Source: Pleurotus ostreatus/Saccharomyces cerevisiae fusant (Eukaryota > Opisthokonta). From it: 11,064 bases of DNA. The DNA is taken from positions 1 to 11,064 of the forward strand of contig JAMQCK010001181.1 of NCBI GenBank assembly GCA_024196135.1. Reading direction: 5' to 3'. Below the pieces are notes generated by a model that ran no database searches, was not told the DNA's origin, and saw nothing but the letters and a program-made list of their open reading frames with translations. The translations under genes and the position numbers were made by a program. The stretch's first letter is position 1, and every line of letters starts with the position of its first letter. Shown in pieces: positions 1-7,344 of this stretch.

Positions 1-377
1 GAGATGATCCCGAGTATAAGGAAGTGATCCCGATGAGTGAACCCAGAGGTGGAGGATGAGAGTAATCCCAAAGATGCAGGTCGAGTGAGGTGTCGCGATG
101 TATGTCAAGATGCAGGGAGGATGAGGACGAGGGCCGCGGGGCGGAGAGCCGCCATAATAGCGCGGAGGAGGAAGAAAAAGAGGAGAGCAAGAATAAGAAA
201 GCATAAAGATATTATGTACAGCGAAGGAAAGCAAGATGAAGGGGAGGATGAAGGCGAAGGAGCCGGAAGAATAGAGCGCATATGGGCCATAGAGCATATC
301 ATACAGGAGGCGGGGTGTAGGGTAGGTCGGACGGCGAGGAGACCGGGACGGAGACGGAGGGCAATGCAAGGTCGCGC
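1..377. other. Downstream flank (probable 3' UTR) of the FYVE gene
   Basis: This stretch follows the stop codon of the minus-strand FYVE gene. The plus strand is strongly purine-rich from about 60 to 330, with many GAG, GAA and AGG runs, so the transcript sense is a pyrimidine-rich tract, as often seen around fungal gene ends. Near the left edge the phrase GATCCCGA occurs twice, around positions 6 and 27. The minus strand between 105 and 302 could encode a short hydrophobic peptide, but this follows from the T/C-rich composition and I do not regard it as a gene. I see no convincing polyadenylation signal and no other gene. Confidence 0.5.
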
Positions 378-1667
378 TCAGAACGTCGACTGCGCGACGA
401 GGCTGCGGGGTACGCCGAGCATGCTTTGCTGCGGCTTGTACCACGAGATGCCGAGGCCGTCATCCGACGAGGTCTCGTCGACGCGCACCGGGACGGGAGT
501 GGCGGGCGCCTCCTCCTGCTTCACCGGCAGGCGGTAGCGGAACTCGCCGTCCTGGACGAAGACACCCTCCCGCCTCCTGCGCTCGCGCCGCTCCTCACGC
601 TCCCACTCGACCTCGTAGGGCGCCTTGCCCCAGGGCACGCTCCGGCGCTCGCGCTCGGGAGCGGCGGGTGGCGTGTCGGCCTCGTCGATAGGGGAGGGAG
701 CGACCCAGGGCTTGTGGCGGTCGCCAAGGGGCACGGTGCGCTTGCCGGCGGGAACGACGGAAGGCGCGGGCTGCCAGCGGCCGCCACCGGAGAGCTTGCA
801 GAGCGCAGAGCAGCGCGCGAGCGGGTAGGCATCGAGCGGGCCGTACGACGGCTCGCCAGGCATCTTCTGGATGACGGGCGAGGGGACGCGCGGCGAAGTC
901 GCTGCGGAGGAGGGATGGGAGGCACCACTGCGGGAGCTCGAGCCTGCGGAGGAAGTGGAGGCGAGCGAGGCCATGGAGGTCTTGTTGCGCAGCGTGCGGA
1001 TGGGCGGCGTGAGGATGCCGGATGAGGCCGGGGAGGAGGCGCGGGATTCGACCGCCTCAACGACGCGGGCGTCGGGCATGGAGGGCGAGCGCGCGACGCC
1101 GTAAATCTGATCGTGGCACTCGATGCACACGCGCGCGTTGACGACAGGGCTCTGCGAGGACTGATACTCGAATATGCTGTGGCCACGCGGGGGCTGTAGG
1201 AAGGGGAGGGCGCGGACGTTGAGGAGGGGCGTCGTGCGGGAAGTGCAAACGCGGCAAAAGATGCCACCGCACTTGCGGCAGTGGTGTCTGCGCTCGAAGA
1301 TGCCGAAGGTGGTGCGGCAGTAGAAGTAGTCACACGAGGAACTCGTCGAGTCGGGCTATGGGCGTTGTCAGTGGGGGGAGCTACGGCGAGGGGATAGGGT
1401 ACACACCTTCCACAAGTGCTTATCGAGGAGCACAGCCAAGTGCTCGTTCGGGCGAATGGGGTGGGACGAGGGGGAGGCGGGCTGCATAAGCGTGGAAGAG
1501 CAGCCACCCGACGACGCAGAGTAGACAGAGGACGCGTCGTCGTGGTCAGTGTTGTGGGTGGGGAGGTGGGAGGGCTCCATGCGAGTGGCGGTGGCGGAGG
1601 CGGCAGCGTCCGCGGCAAGGAGGGCAGCGTCGAAGGCGTCAGCAACGGGGGAGACGGCGGGAGCCAT
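378..1667 (-). CDS. FYVE-type zinc-finger protein (two exons, about 412 aa)
   Basis: The CDS model is complement(join(378..1355,1407..1667)). FYVE domains bind phosphatidylinositol 3-phosphate on endosomal and vacuolar membranes, so a role there is inferred. The ATG at 1667 has an ideal context (ACCATGGCT). The 51-bp intron (1356-1406) has donor GTGTGT, branch CTGAC and acceptor TAG. Splicing joins ...HLWK to PDSTSSSCDYFYC and creates the WKPD (WxxD) motif at residues 86-89. The basic motif RRHHCRKCGG (109-118) and the late RVC motif (162-164) follow. Eight candidate zinc cysteines are C95, C100, C113, C116, C121, C124, C164 and C167. The first pair is spaced CxxxxC rather than the canonical CxxC. 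Residues 1-85 and about 170-255 are Ser/Ala/Pro-rich and probably disordered. Two blocks look less random: SYGPLDAYPLARC (257-269) and an Arg/Glu-rich stretch (338-351). No membrane segment is visible. I do not assign a gene name. Confidence 0.85.
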
Positions 1668-1818
1668 GGTTGGAAGACGACTCCCAATCAACGCGCAATA
1701 AATAAGCGGGCCATCAACACATGGCTGCCCAATTACCCGACATCAATCGACCATCCACACGGAACACAGATCTCAGATTTGCCTTTCGGGGTAAACACCG
1801 TTCTCCCTCCGGCCGCGG
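1668..1818 (-). promoter_or_regulatory. Upstream region of the FYVE gene
   Basis: About 150 bp separate the FYVE start codon from the transposon. Read on the minus strand, a TTATTTATTG element (1698-1707) lies about 35 bp before the ATG and could act as a TATA-like core. Two ATTGG (inverted CCAAT) sequences lie around 1684-1688 and 1730-1734. The transposon insertion therefore replaces or displaces whatever upstream control sequence was there. The functional assignment is inference. Confidence 0.35.
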
Positions 1819-1826
1819 AGATCGAG
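1819..1826. repeat. Target-site duplication, left copy
   Basis: AGATCGAG directly precedes the left inverted repeat and is repeated exactly at 2475-2482 directly after the right inverted repeat. The next base on each side is A in both copies, so a 9-bp duplication cannot be excluded, but only the 8-bp reading leaves symmetrical element ends. Confidence 0.8.
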
Positions 1827-1858
1827 AGGACCCCGGAATATACGCACAAAGGCCGTCC
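1827..1858 (+). repeat. Left terminal inverted repeat
   Basis: The first 20 bases match the right end perfectly in reverse complement. After three mismatched bases (1847-1849) another 9 bases match, ending GGCCGTCC at 1858. Confidence 0.85.
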
Positions 1859-1862
1859 AGCG

Positions 1863-2005
1863 GTGCGGATAAATCTTGGGGGTCCCGGCCGGTAGGCCGG
1901 TCCAAAAAATGGATAAATTGGGAGCTTGAGGGCGCGGAGGCCGGCCCAAAAACGCGGATATGTACGGGGTATGCGGTGACGCCGTCCTGAAAAAACGGAT
2001 ATCTG
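1863..2005 (+). repeat. Left subterminal repeat cluster
   Basis: Four degenerate units are each anchored on GGATA, at 1867, 1911, 1956 and 1997, so the spacing is 44, 45 and 41 bp. The units share the pattern A-run, CGGATAAAT, G-run, then a GGCC-containing GC-rich block. One unit carries an exact AAACGG (1993-1998). Comparable units lie near the other end of the element. Confidence 0.7.
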
Positions 2006-2072
2006 AACCCCGGTTCGAACCACCGGCCGCCCTCCATTTGGGACGCGCGCCAGACCATTGAGCCATTCTATG
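1990..2072 (-). other. tRNA-like relic with Pol III A and B boxes
   Basis: On the minus strand TGGCTCAATGG (2065-2055) fits the tRNA A-box consensus TRGCNNARYGG, and GGTTCGAACC (2021-2012) fits the B-box. Thirty-three bases separate them, a normal tRNA or SINE spacing. A run of six T (1995-1990), which could end Pol III transcription, follows about 15 bases later. It does not fold as a working tRNA: the T-stem fails after one pair, the acceptor stem pairs only in its inner part, and no T precedes a possible anticodon. I read it as a tRNA-derived relic or SINE head trapped in the transposon. Transcription is not shown. Confidence 0.4.
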
Positions 2073-2329
2073 AGCAAGTGCTGGGGGACGGGAGGAAGGC
2101 TCATAGCTCCCCACGCTCATTGGCACTTTCTCCCACTGTCAGACTTGATCTTCCGAAGAACAGCGGTGCGCGCGGTAGCTTTTTTAATGGCCCTTGAGAG
2201 CCTTTATTCTTTGGGCTTGCACTTAACAACTTCCTTCTATTGCAGGCGCTGTACGCACCGCCTGTGCGGACCCGAGGAGAAAAATGGGATTTTTGCCGAT
2301 TTTATTGCCATTTTTGGAGGCCGTCACAG

Positions 2330-2440
2330 GAAAGCGGATAAATCCTGGGGGTCCCAAGAGGCCGTTCCAGAAAACGGATGAATTTGGGGGCCAAAGGCCC
2401 AAGAAAAAAACGGATAAATGTGCGCCAAAGCCGGATTTTC
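2330..2440 (+). repeat. Right subterminal repeat cluster
   Basis: GGATA or GGATG anchors occur at 2336, 2376 and 2412, with a weaker GGATT at 2432. They have the same A-run, CGGATAAAT, G-run pattern as the left cluster and the same orientation. Exact AAACGG occurs at 2372-2377 and 2408-2413. Confidence 0.7.
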
Positions 2441-2442
2441 CA

Positions 2443-2474
2443 GGACGGCCTCCATGCGTATATTCCGGGGTCCT
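2443..2474 (-). repeat. Right terminal inverted repeat
   Basis: This is the reverse complement of the left end. The outer 20 bases are identical and 29 of the 32 bases match. Confidence 0.85.
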
Positions 2475-2482
2475 AGATCGAG
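2475..2482. repeat. Target-site duplication, right copy
   Basis: AGATCGAG is identical to 1819-1826 and immediately follows the right inverted repeat. Confidence 0.8.
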
Positions 2483-3670
2483 AAGCCCACATGGCCCGGG
2501 TGGCGGTCGCGCGCGGCTGTCGGATGCCACCGGTGCCGGCCGACGAGGAACAGAGTGGTGGCGGCCCACGGCGCGCATACCCCATCGTCCCGCACGTCCC
2601 CCTCTGCCCAGCGCCAGCTCCCCACCTGCGCAATTTTCCGCTATTCAGTCCTCCATCGCTGGCTTCAGCGATCTCCCCGACACCATACGCTCGCGCACAG
2701 CCGCACTCGGGCCACCCTAGCGCGGTGCGAGATCGTCGCGCATCGCGCGCGTCAGCTGGATTTTCGCCCTTCTCTTTTTGCCCTCTTTTTCGAAGACGGA
2801 AGAGCCTTTGGAGATTGACGTTCCCGCCAGCTTCTTTGACACGTTCCCCTTTACAACGCCCCGTTTGTGGACCCGAATAGGGAGGTGCATAGCGCCTGCC
2901 TCTCCACGCTGCGCGCCCGTTGACAGTGACACAGCCCGCTCTCGCGCTGCGGTACACGTACGCCCTGCCTCCCCCCGCTTCACATCGTGCCCGGGCTGTT
3001 GGGCTCAGGCTGCACTCGGGAGTCGGCCACCTCCACTGCCACTGCGGTTGCTCGTGTGGCGCGCAGAGGGAGCTCGGCTCAGCTGTGTTCCTCTCCCGCC
3101 TAGCCGCTGCTTACAGCACCCTTCCGCGCCGGCCACACCCTTTTCTTCCGCGTCTGCCTCCGCCCCGACAGCCGTTCCGCGCCTTCTGGGCGCAAGCCTA
3201 CTCCCAACCTTCCTCGTGCTGAGCTCCCGAGCTCCCATAGCAACTTTCGTCCTTGTATTCGTTCGGCGACTTCCCTGTGGTGCAAATACAATGCCTGTCG
3301 TACTTTGTATGCCGTTTGCTGCGTACCAGGAACCACTATCCCGGCCCCGGTGAACTTCGCGTCAACCTCGCCTCTATAACGGCAGCTCGCAGAACCCCCG
3401 GGGCGTGCTGGTGGGGAGCGCCTCCACGAGTACGTACGTGCCACGCCCAGTAGACCTCACGAGGTGATGAGGGGGGTGTGAGACAGGGACTCGGAAAGAC
3501 ACTCAGACTGCGGGCGGGCTTTTGGCGGGACTTCCGCCCCCTCGTTCCACGTTCGCGTTGCCACGACGGCTGCCTCGGGCTCCTCTTCATATCTTTGGTG
3601 TGTGATCTTGGTATTTTGGCTTTGACGAGCGATTACAGGCTGTCTTTGTCTCTTCATCTACTTCAGACGA
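2483..3670. other. Gene-free GC-rich stretch
   Basis: I cannot support a gene here. The plus strand is rich in C and T (for example 2755-2800 and 3110-3200), which keeps several frames open by composition, but none shows a recognisable domain or a convincing start. A plus-strand frame near 2790-2860 reads a plausible-looking KTEEPLEIDVPASFFDTF, but it has no ATG and soon turns into Pro/Arg-rich low complexity, so I leave it uncalled. It could be a decayed exon. Confidence 0.4.
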
Positions 3671-3677
3671 TGGATTT

Positions 3678-3693
3678 TTGGTCGTGCGACCAA
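3678..3693. repeat. Short perfect hairpin
   Basis: TTGGTCG and CGACCAA are separated by two bases, giving a perfect 7-bp stem. The hairpin lies next to the tRNA-related segment that follows and could be part of the same repeat family. No terminator-like T-run is attached. Confidence 0.5.
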
Positions 3694-3790
3694 CAGCCGT
3701 GCTCTCGTTGGCTACTCGAACTCGGGACCTGGAGCCCGGTCCGCACGCCCGCACTTGCTGGTGAGACGCCGGAGCGTCGGCTTCTGGGCA
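3694..3790 (-). other. Possible tRNA-derived (SINE-like) fragment
   Basis: On the minus strand GTCCCGAGTTCGAGTAGCC (3728-3710) resembles the T-arm and B-box of a tRNA gene. About 37 bases upstream CAGCAAGTGCGG (3760-3749) resembles a degenerate A-box. The order and spacing are right for a Pol III promoter, but both boxes deviate from consensus and no cloverleaf forms. This is a suggestion only; copies elsewhere in the genome would decide it. Confidence 0.3.
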
Positions 3791-3882
3791 TATGTTATCC
3801 CAGCACTCCCCCTCCTTGCCACTTGGTGTTATGCTCCCCTGCTGACATGTCCCTTCCCCGGTCGCAATACGCCTCGCACGCG

Positions 3883-3957
3883 TTTTATCGCTTTTAATCT
3901 CTGGATTATCGCATGTCAATCTCTGTTTTATCGCGTGTAATCCCTGATGTTATCCCT
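3883..3957 (+). repeat. Degenerate 21-22 bp tandem repeat, three to four copies
   Basis: Units of the form TTTTATCGC-N-TGTAATCTCTG follow one another. The core TATCGC or TATCCC occurs at 3886, 3907, 3929 and 3951, so the period is 21, 22 and 22 bp. The last copy is the most diverged. No function is apparent. Confidence 0.6.
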
Positions 3958-4500
3958 CGTGAGCAGGGTACGTGGACATCTGCGCTGCGACGATGGTCGT
4001 GGACCGAGCCGTAAAATGAAGACCCTGCTCCGGGGGGCTTTCCGCCAGCGTGTGCTACCACTGACATACCACGCACTTACCCGCCTGCGCACCTTCTTCC
4101 GCCTCACCGACGCAACCCGACGGCTGCCTGGTGTTGTGGAGGCGCAGCGCGATCGCACATCCCGACGATCGTCCACCGCCCAAAGTCGTACGTGCGCGAC
4201 GATCCCGCCTCGTGATTTCGAGACGCGAGAGCGGGCCAGGAAATACCTCCGCCGTACGTGGCGAGGTCCCGGCCGCGTGCTACGATCCGCGTGCGGCGAC
4301 GTGGCACGACCACGTACGCGCCCCTTACGCGGCAATTCCAGGACCGCGCGCACGGCGTCCCTGATTCTGAACCCGTCCCGCTTGACAGGGCACGTCGTGC
4401 GGGGATCATACGCGCTGCTGAGTGCGCCTCTTTGGGTGCATGACCGTGAGGACGATGCGGTGGTGAGCTCAGAGGGTGGGGAGGGCTATACTTCGATGGG
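3958..4500. other. Gene-free stretch with clustered CGTACGTG motifs
   Basis: The plus strand is open for a long way from about 3947, but the product would be Arg/Thr-rich without any domain, as expected of a CpG-rich sequence read in an arbitrary frame. The palindromic octamer CGTACGTG or its complement occurs at 4187-4194, 4253-4260 and 4311-4318. A related TACGTG lies at 3969-3974, and another CGTACGTG sits further left at 3433-3440. I see no gene. Confidence 0.4.
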
Positions 4501-5224
4501 CTAGCAGCGGAGCCGGGACGTGGACTAGTGAGGTTGGGCTAGGGCTTGCTGAATTATTCTGGCTAGATGACAGCGGCGCGTGCAGCGACGGAGCGGAAGA
4601 ATTATGCAGTGAGCGGAGGAAGACCCCATGCGCTGGACGGAAGAGTGGCTGAGGCACAGCGCACTCGGCACGGCTCTGCGGCAGGGAGCTTTCGACGAGG
4701 TTACGGAAGGCTATGTGGACCAGCATGCTCTTACCACCTTCATTCGTTCCTTCCCCGCATCGCAACGTTGGCTTCCGCCTCTTGCAGTCCGTGTCTTCGC
4801 TCTCGGGAAAAGGTTTGCTAAGCTGCTTACAGACGGGACCACGAATACCTGCGCGCTCGAGCATGGCCTCATCGCCGACGAATCGCAGGGGACATCTGTC
4901 GTACGGCTTTCTTGTCGCGATCATGTGCTCGTCTTCATCGCGTGTCCACCTTCGCGCTAAGGAAGGGAGTTCTGCCTGCGCTACGAATTCCTCGCCGCGA
5001 AGTCTGCTAATTCTACGCCGAGCTCTACAAATTTATGGACAATTTATCCCGACTCGTGCTATGGACCTGTCCTTCGCCGGGGACTACGCCCAGCCTTCGT
5101 GGATTCTGCCGGTCCCTCGTGCTACGTACGGGCTGATCATGCCCATCGCGGTTGTCCCCCGACGCGCTTCGTCGTCGATGCATTTATTGACAGGCCATCG
5201 ACGCTGCGCGCGAGAGATGGATGA
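4501..5224. other. Stretch with two uncertain open frames, no supported gene
   Basis: Two overlapping plus-strand frames start with ATG. The one at 4628-4960 (110 aa) begins MRWTEEWLRHSALGTALRQG; the one at 4713-5423 (236 aa) is Ser/Arg-rich. The first has an acceptable amino-acid mix in its first 60 residues, but neither shows a domain, a transmembrane helix or splice-supported extension, and open frames of this size arise by chance in GC-rich DNA. I therefore do not call them as genes. Confidence 0.35.
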
Positions 5225-5296
5225 CGATCAGTGCGCGCACGATCAGTTCAGCGAAGGTCGGTGCCGTGCGATCAGTTCAGCGCGCCCTGCGATCAG
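5225..5296 (+). repeat. Cluster of CGATCAG motifs
   Basis: CGATCAG occurs four times in 72 bases (5225, 5240, 5269, 5290). Two copies extend to CGATCAGTTCAGCG (5240 and 5269). The spacing is irregular (15, 29, 21), so this is a clustered motif rather than a clean tandem array. Confidence 0.5.
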
Positions 5297-6488
5297 CACA
5301 ATGAGTTCCGTGCGGGGAGCGTATAATCGATCCGGGGGGACCCCATGTTTTGCTCGGAGATGGATTATGGATGGGCCTGGCGATGAGGACTTGACGAATG
5401 GCTGCCGCGGTAGACAGCACTGACTAATGAACTTGGGCGCCCGCCATCCGGTGTCTTTCGCTGGAAAGGCAGTTTACCCTTGACCGAGAAGATGAGGGAA
5501 AACAACGATCGCCGATGGCGCTGAGCTGGATTATCGATTTCCGGTGTCTATACGCGGTGAAGAAGATTAGATTATCGGTGGTACTTAGAGAAGTGATCTG
5601 TAGTGCTCGAGATTATCTTTGGTGCTGAAGATTCCCGCTACCATTTATGGTAGTGGGTTTTGGGGACGGAACGCAAAATCGCTCTTGGCGGAGACTGACG
5701 GATTTTGAGGATTGTCACACGCAATGCACATGTCCGGGCCTTCGAAGGTCTCGACCACTCGGCTTCCGCCGTTGTCAGTTTCTCTCCAACACCCACCTCC
5801 TCGATGCCACCTCCCCCGACGCCATGCCAGGAAAGGGGAGCGTCGTGAAACGGCCGGAGGTCAGGACTTTTGGTGGAACTCTGCGTGCGCAACCCTAACC
5901 GAAGCTAGATGATGAAGGTCAGCAGGCGTGTAAGCACTTAGTAGATGCCGAAGAGGCGAGTCGAGAACTGGCGTGCAGGGTTTTGTTCTCGTCACGGCGC
6001 AGCAATGGCGTGCCCGCTCCGGGCCAAAAATCGTTGACGGAAAGAGGAGAAAGCAGTCCCTACAATTGGGTTGCTTGGGGGCGCGCACACTGTATCCTCT
6101 CTTGTAGGATGGTTCACCTTTTTAGTATGGTCTTCAATATTTAGGTACTACAACCTCGTTCGATGTGTCGTGCAGTGCCCTCTTGACTTGACTTGTGGAG
6201 GGGAGGCCATCTCGTTACTATTCACTCAGTGCGCAATCCAGGTTCTTTGGAATAATTTAGAGTATTGGCAATATATTCTTGTTCGACTAGGCCTCAATGG
6301 TAGCGGGCCCTGCCGTGCAACGGCCTTTCGAGTTATCATCTCGACGCAGCAGAAGAAGTTCAACCATACTCTGAACTTTGGCCTTCGCCCACGCAGCGCC
6401 TGATCACAATTGGGTAAAGGGCAGAGGGCGACGGCACAGCGGAACGCCGCGAGAAGCATCCCCGTTGGCATCGAGAGCGACGAGCTGT
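5297..6488. other. Gene-free stretch of lower GC content
   Basis: There is no gene I can support. Three GATTATC words lie exactly 41 bp apart (5529, 5570, 5611), but the sequence between them is hardly alike. CTACCATTTATGGTAG at 5638-5653 is a perfect 7-bp hairpin with a 2-base loop. From about 6100 to 6400 the DNA is more AT-rich than its surroundings. A weakly tRNA-like phrase (GGCCTCAATGGTAG near 6290, then TTTCGAG near 6327) lies there, too diverged to call. Confidence 0.4.
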
Positions 6489-6568
6489 GAGGGATTTTGT
6501 TGGGGGAAAACAGCGCTGAGGGAATTTGTTGGAAGTAGCGCCGGCACTAGCGCAGAGGAATTTGTTGG
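6489..6568 (+). repeat. Three copies of a GAGGGAATTTGTTGG motif
   Basis: Near-identical 14-15 base copies start at 6489 (GAGGGATTTTGTTGG), 6518 (GAGGGAATTTGTTGG) and 6555 (GAGGAATTTGTTGG). Some similarity extends into the spacers (AGCGCTG; AGTAGCGCCGGCACTAGCGCA). It looks like a degenerate tandem array with a unit of about 30-37 bp. Confidence 0.6.
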
Positions 6569-7344
6569 CCGTGGTCGCTGGGCGGTCGAGGCCCGCCCTT
6601 CTGCGCGTGAGATGCTCTCCTGCGTGTGCGGCCCGTCCTCCTTCGCGCTTGGAGGGTGTTCGGTCACCCGGGGTTTCCCCGCTATGACCTCTAACGCCGT
6701 CGTTCAATTGAGCGGGCTTGATTGGGTGGCGGGCCGAGGTGAGGGTGGGCGGTCTGCAGATGGTCGTGTGAGCCTGTGAGGCAACTATGAGGTATGCTGC
6801 GCTAGTGCCAAGGCGTGGGGAGGCGAGTAAGAAGGTGAGGCGGAAGGGGCGGGTGGTCAGGAAGGGGGCGAGTAGCGAAGGGGGGCGAGTAGTCACGAAG
6901 AATCAGGGCGAATGCTCACGTAGAGTCACTAGTGATGGTGCAGCGTTGGTGCTTTACGACCATGTAGACCCGGCCGCTCCTGTAACAGAAGGATGTGCAA
7001 TGTATCTGTTCGTTAGAGTAGAGACGTACCTAGTGATAGAGGAGTACCTAGTGACCCGCCTTACGCTCTTCATCTCCCGGCGTCTTGCTCATGTTGCGAG
7101 ATTGAAGACGTGTTCATTTCGCGGTGAGGTCTCGTGCTGGGCTAGCGCATCGTACGATACTTCGCGCGAAGGGTCAATTACCATGCGCGGAAGACCCTAT
7201 ACAACGCGTGGAAGGGTGTACGAAGGGTAGGGGTGCGTCGTGCAATGTGGGGGCGGAAGGGAAGTACGTCCGAGGACCCCATCCACCGTGCATGACATGT
7301 GGCATCTGCAAGCGATTACCCAACTTGAGTAATGGGCATTGTAT
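6569..7344. other. Gene-free stretch downstream of the Mei4-like gene
   Basis: It holds a G-rich segment (6840-6900) with GGGGCGAGTAG twice about 18 bp apart, and GTACCTAGTGA twice at 7026-7036 and 7044-7054. The part nearest 7344 is presumably the 3' UTR of the minus-strand Mei4-like gene. I see no polyadenylation consensus and no supported gene. Confidence 0.4.

Larger units (their letters stand above)
1827..2474. mobile_element. 648-bp non-autonomous DNA transposon (MITE-like, probably hAT-type)
   Basis: The element is bounded by a perfect 20-bp inverted repeat, AGGACCCCGGAATATACGCA, at 1827-1846 and in reverse complement at 2455-2474. The inverted similarity continues inward to 32 bp with three mismatches, ending in GGCCGTCC. 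Perfect 8-bp direct repeats (AGATCGAG) flank it, the mark of a cut-and-paste insertion. There is no transposase reading frame, so it must be mobilised in trans. Inside the ends are clusters of (A)nCGGATA repeats about 36-45 bp apart, in the same orientation at both ends, and a tRNA-like segment in the middle. An 8-bp duplication is typical of hAT elements and less often of others such as P or Merlin, so the superfamily is inferred. The perfect repeats suggest a fairly young insertion. It sits just upstream of the FYVE gene. Confidence 0.85.

Noticed and set aside
105..302. Short hydrophobic minus-strand peptide resembling a membrane protein
   Set aside because: It comes from the T/C-rich 3' flank of the FYVE gene; hydrophobicity follows from composition, and there is no other support.
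521..1687. Long minus-strand frame of 388 codons over the FYVE gene
   Set aside because: It is Pro/Ser/Arg-rich without a domain and is read in another frame than the FYVE motifs. It is open because of the GC-rich codons of the real gene and starts at a non-ATG codon.
1990..2072. A functional tRNA gene
   Set aside because: The A and B boxes are good, but the T-stem and acceptor stem do not pair properly and there is no T before a possible anticodon.
2223..2957. Minus-strand frame of 244 codons across the right half of the transposon
   Set aside because: It crosses the transposon boundary and its peptides are translations of the DNA repeat units.
2778..3353. Plus-strand frame of 191 codons
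   Set aside because: It has no ATG start and, after about 30 plausible residues, only Pro/Ala/Arg-rich low complexity. I cannot tell it from chance.
3947..4504. Plus-strand Arg-rich frame of 185 codons
   Set aside because: The composition is that of CpG-rich non-coding DNA; no domain and no splice context.
4713..5423. Plus-strand ATG frame of 236 codons
   Set aside because: It overlaps another open frame, runs into the CGATCAG motif cluster and shows no domain. Worth a transcript check, but not supported as a gene.
5735..5775. A-box-like GCCGAGTGG on the minus strand, resembling a Ser or Leu tRNA D-arm
   Set aside because: No B-box follows at a suitable distance and no tRNA fold is visible.
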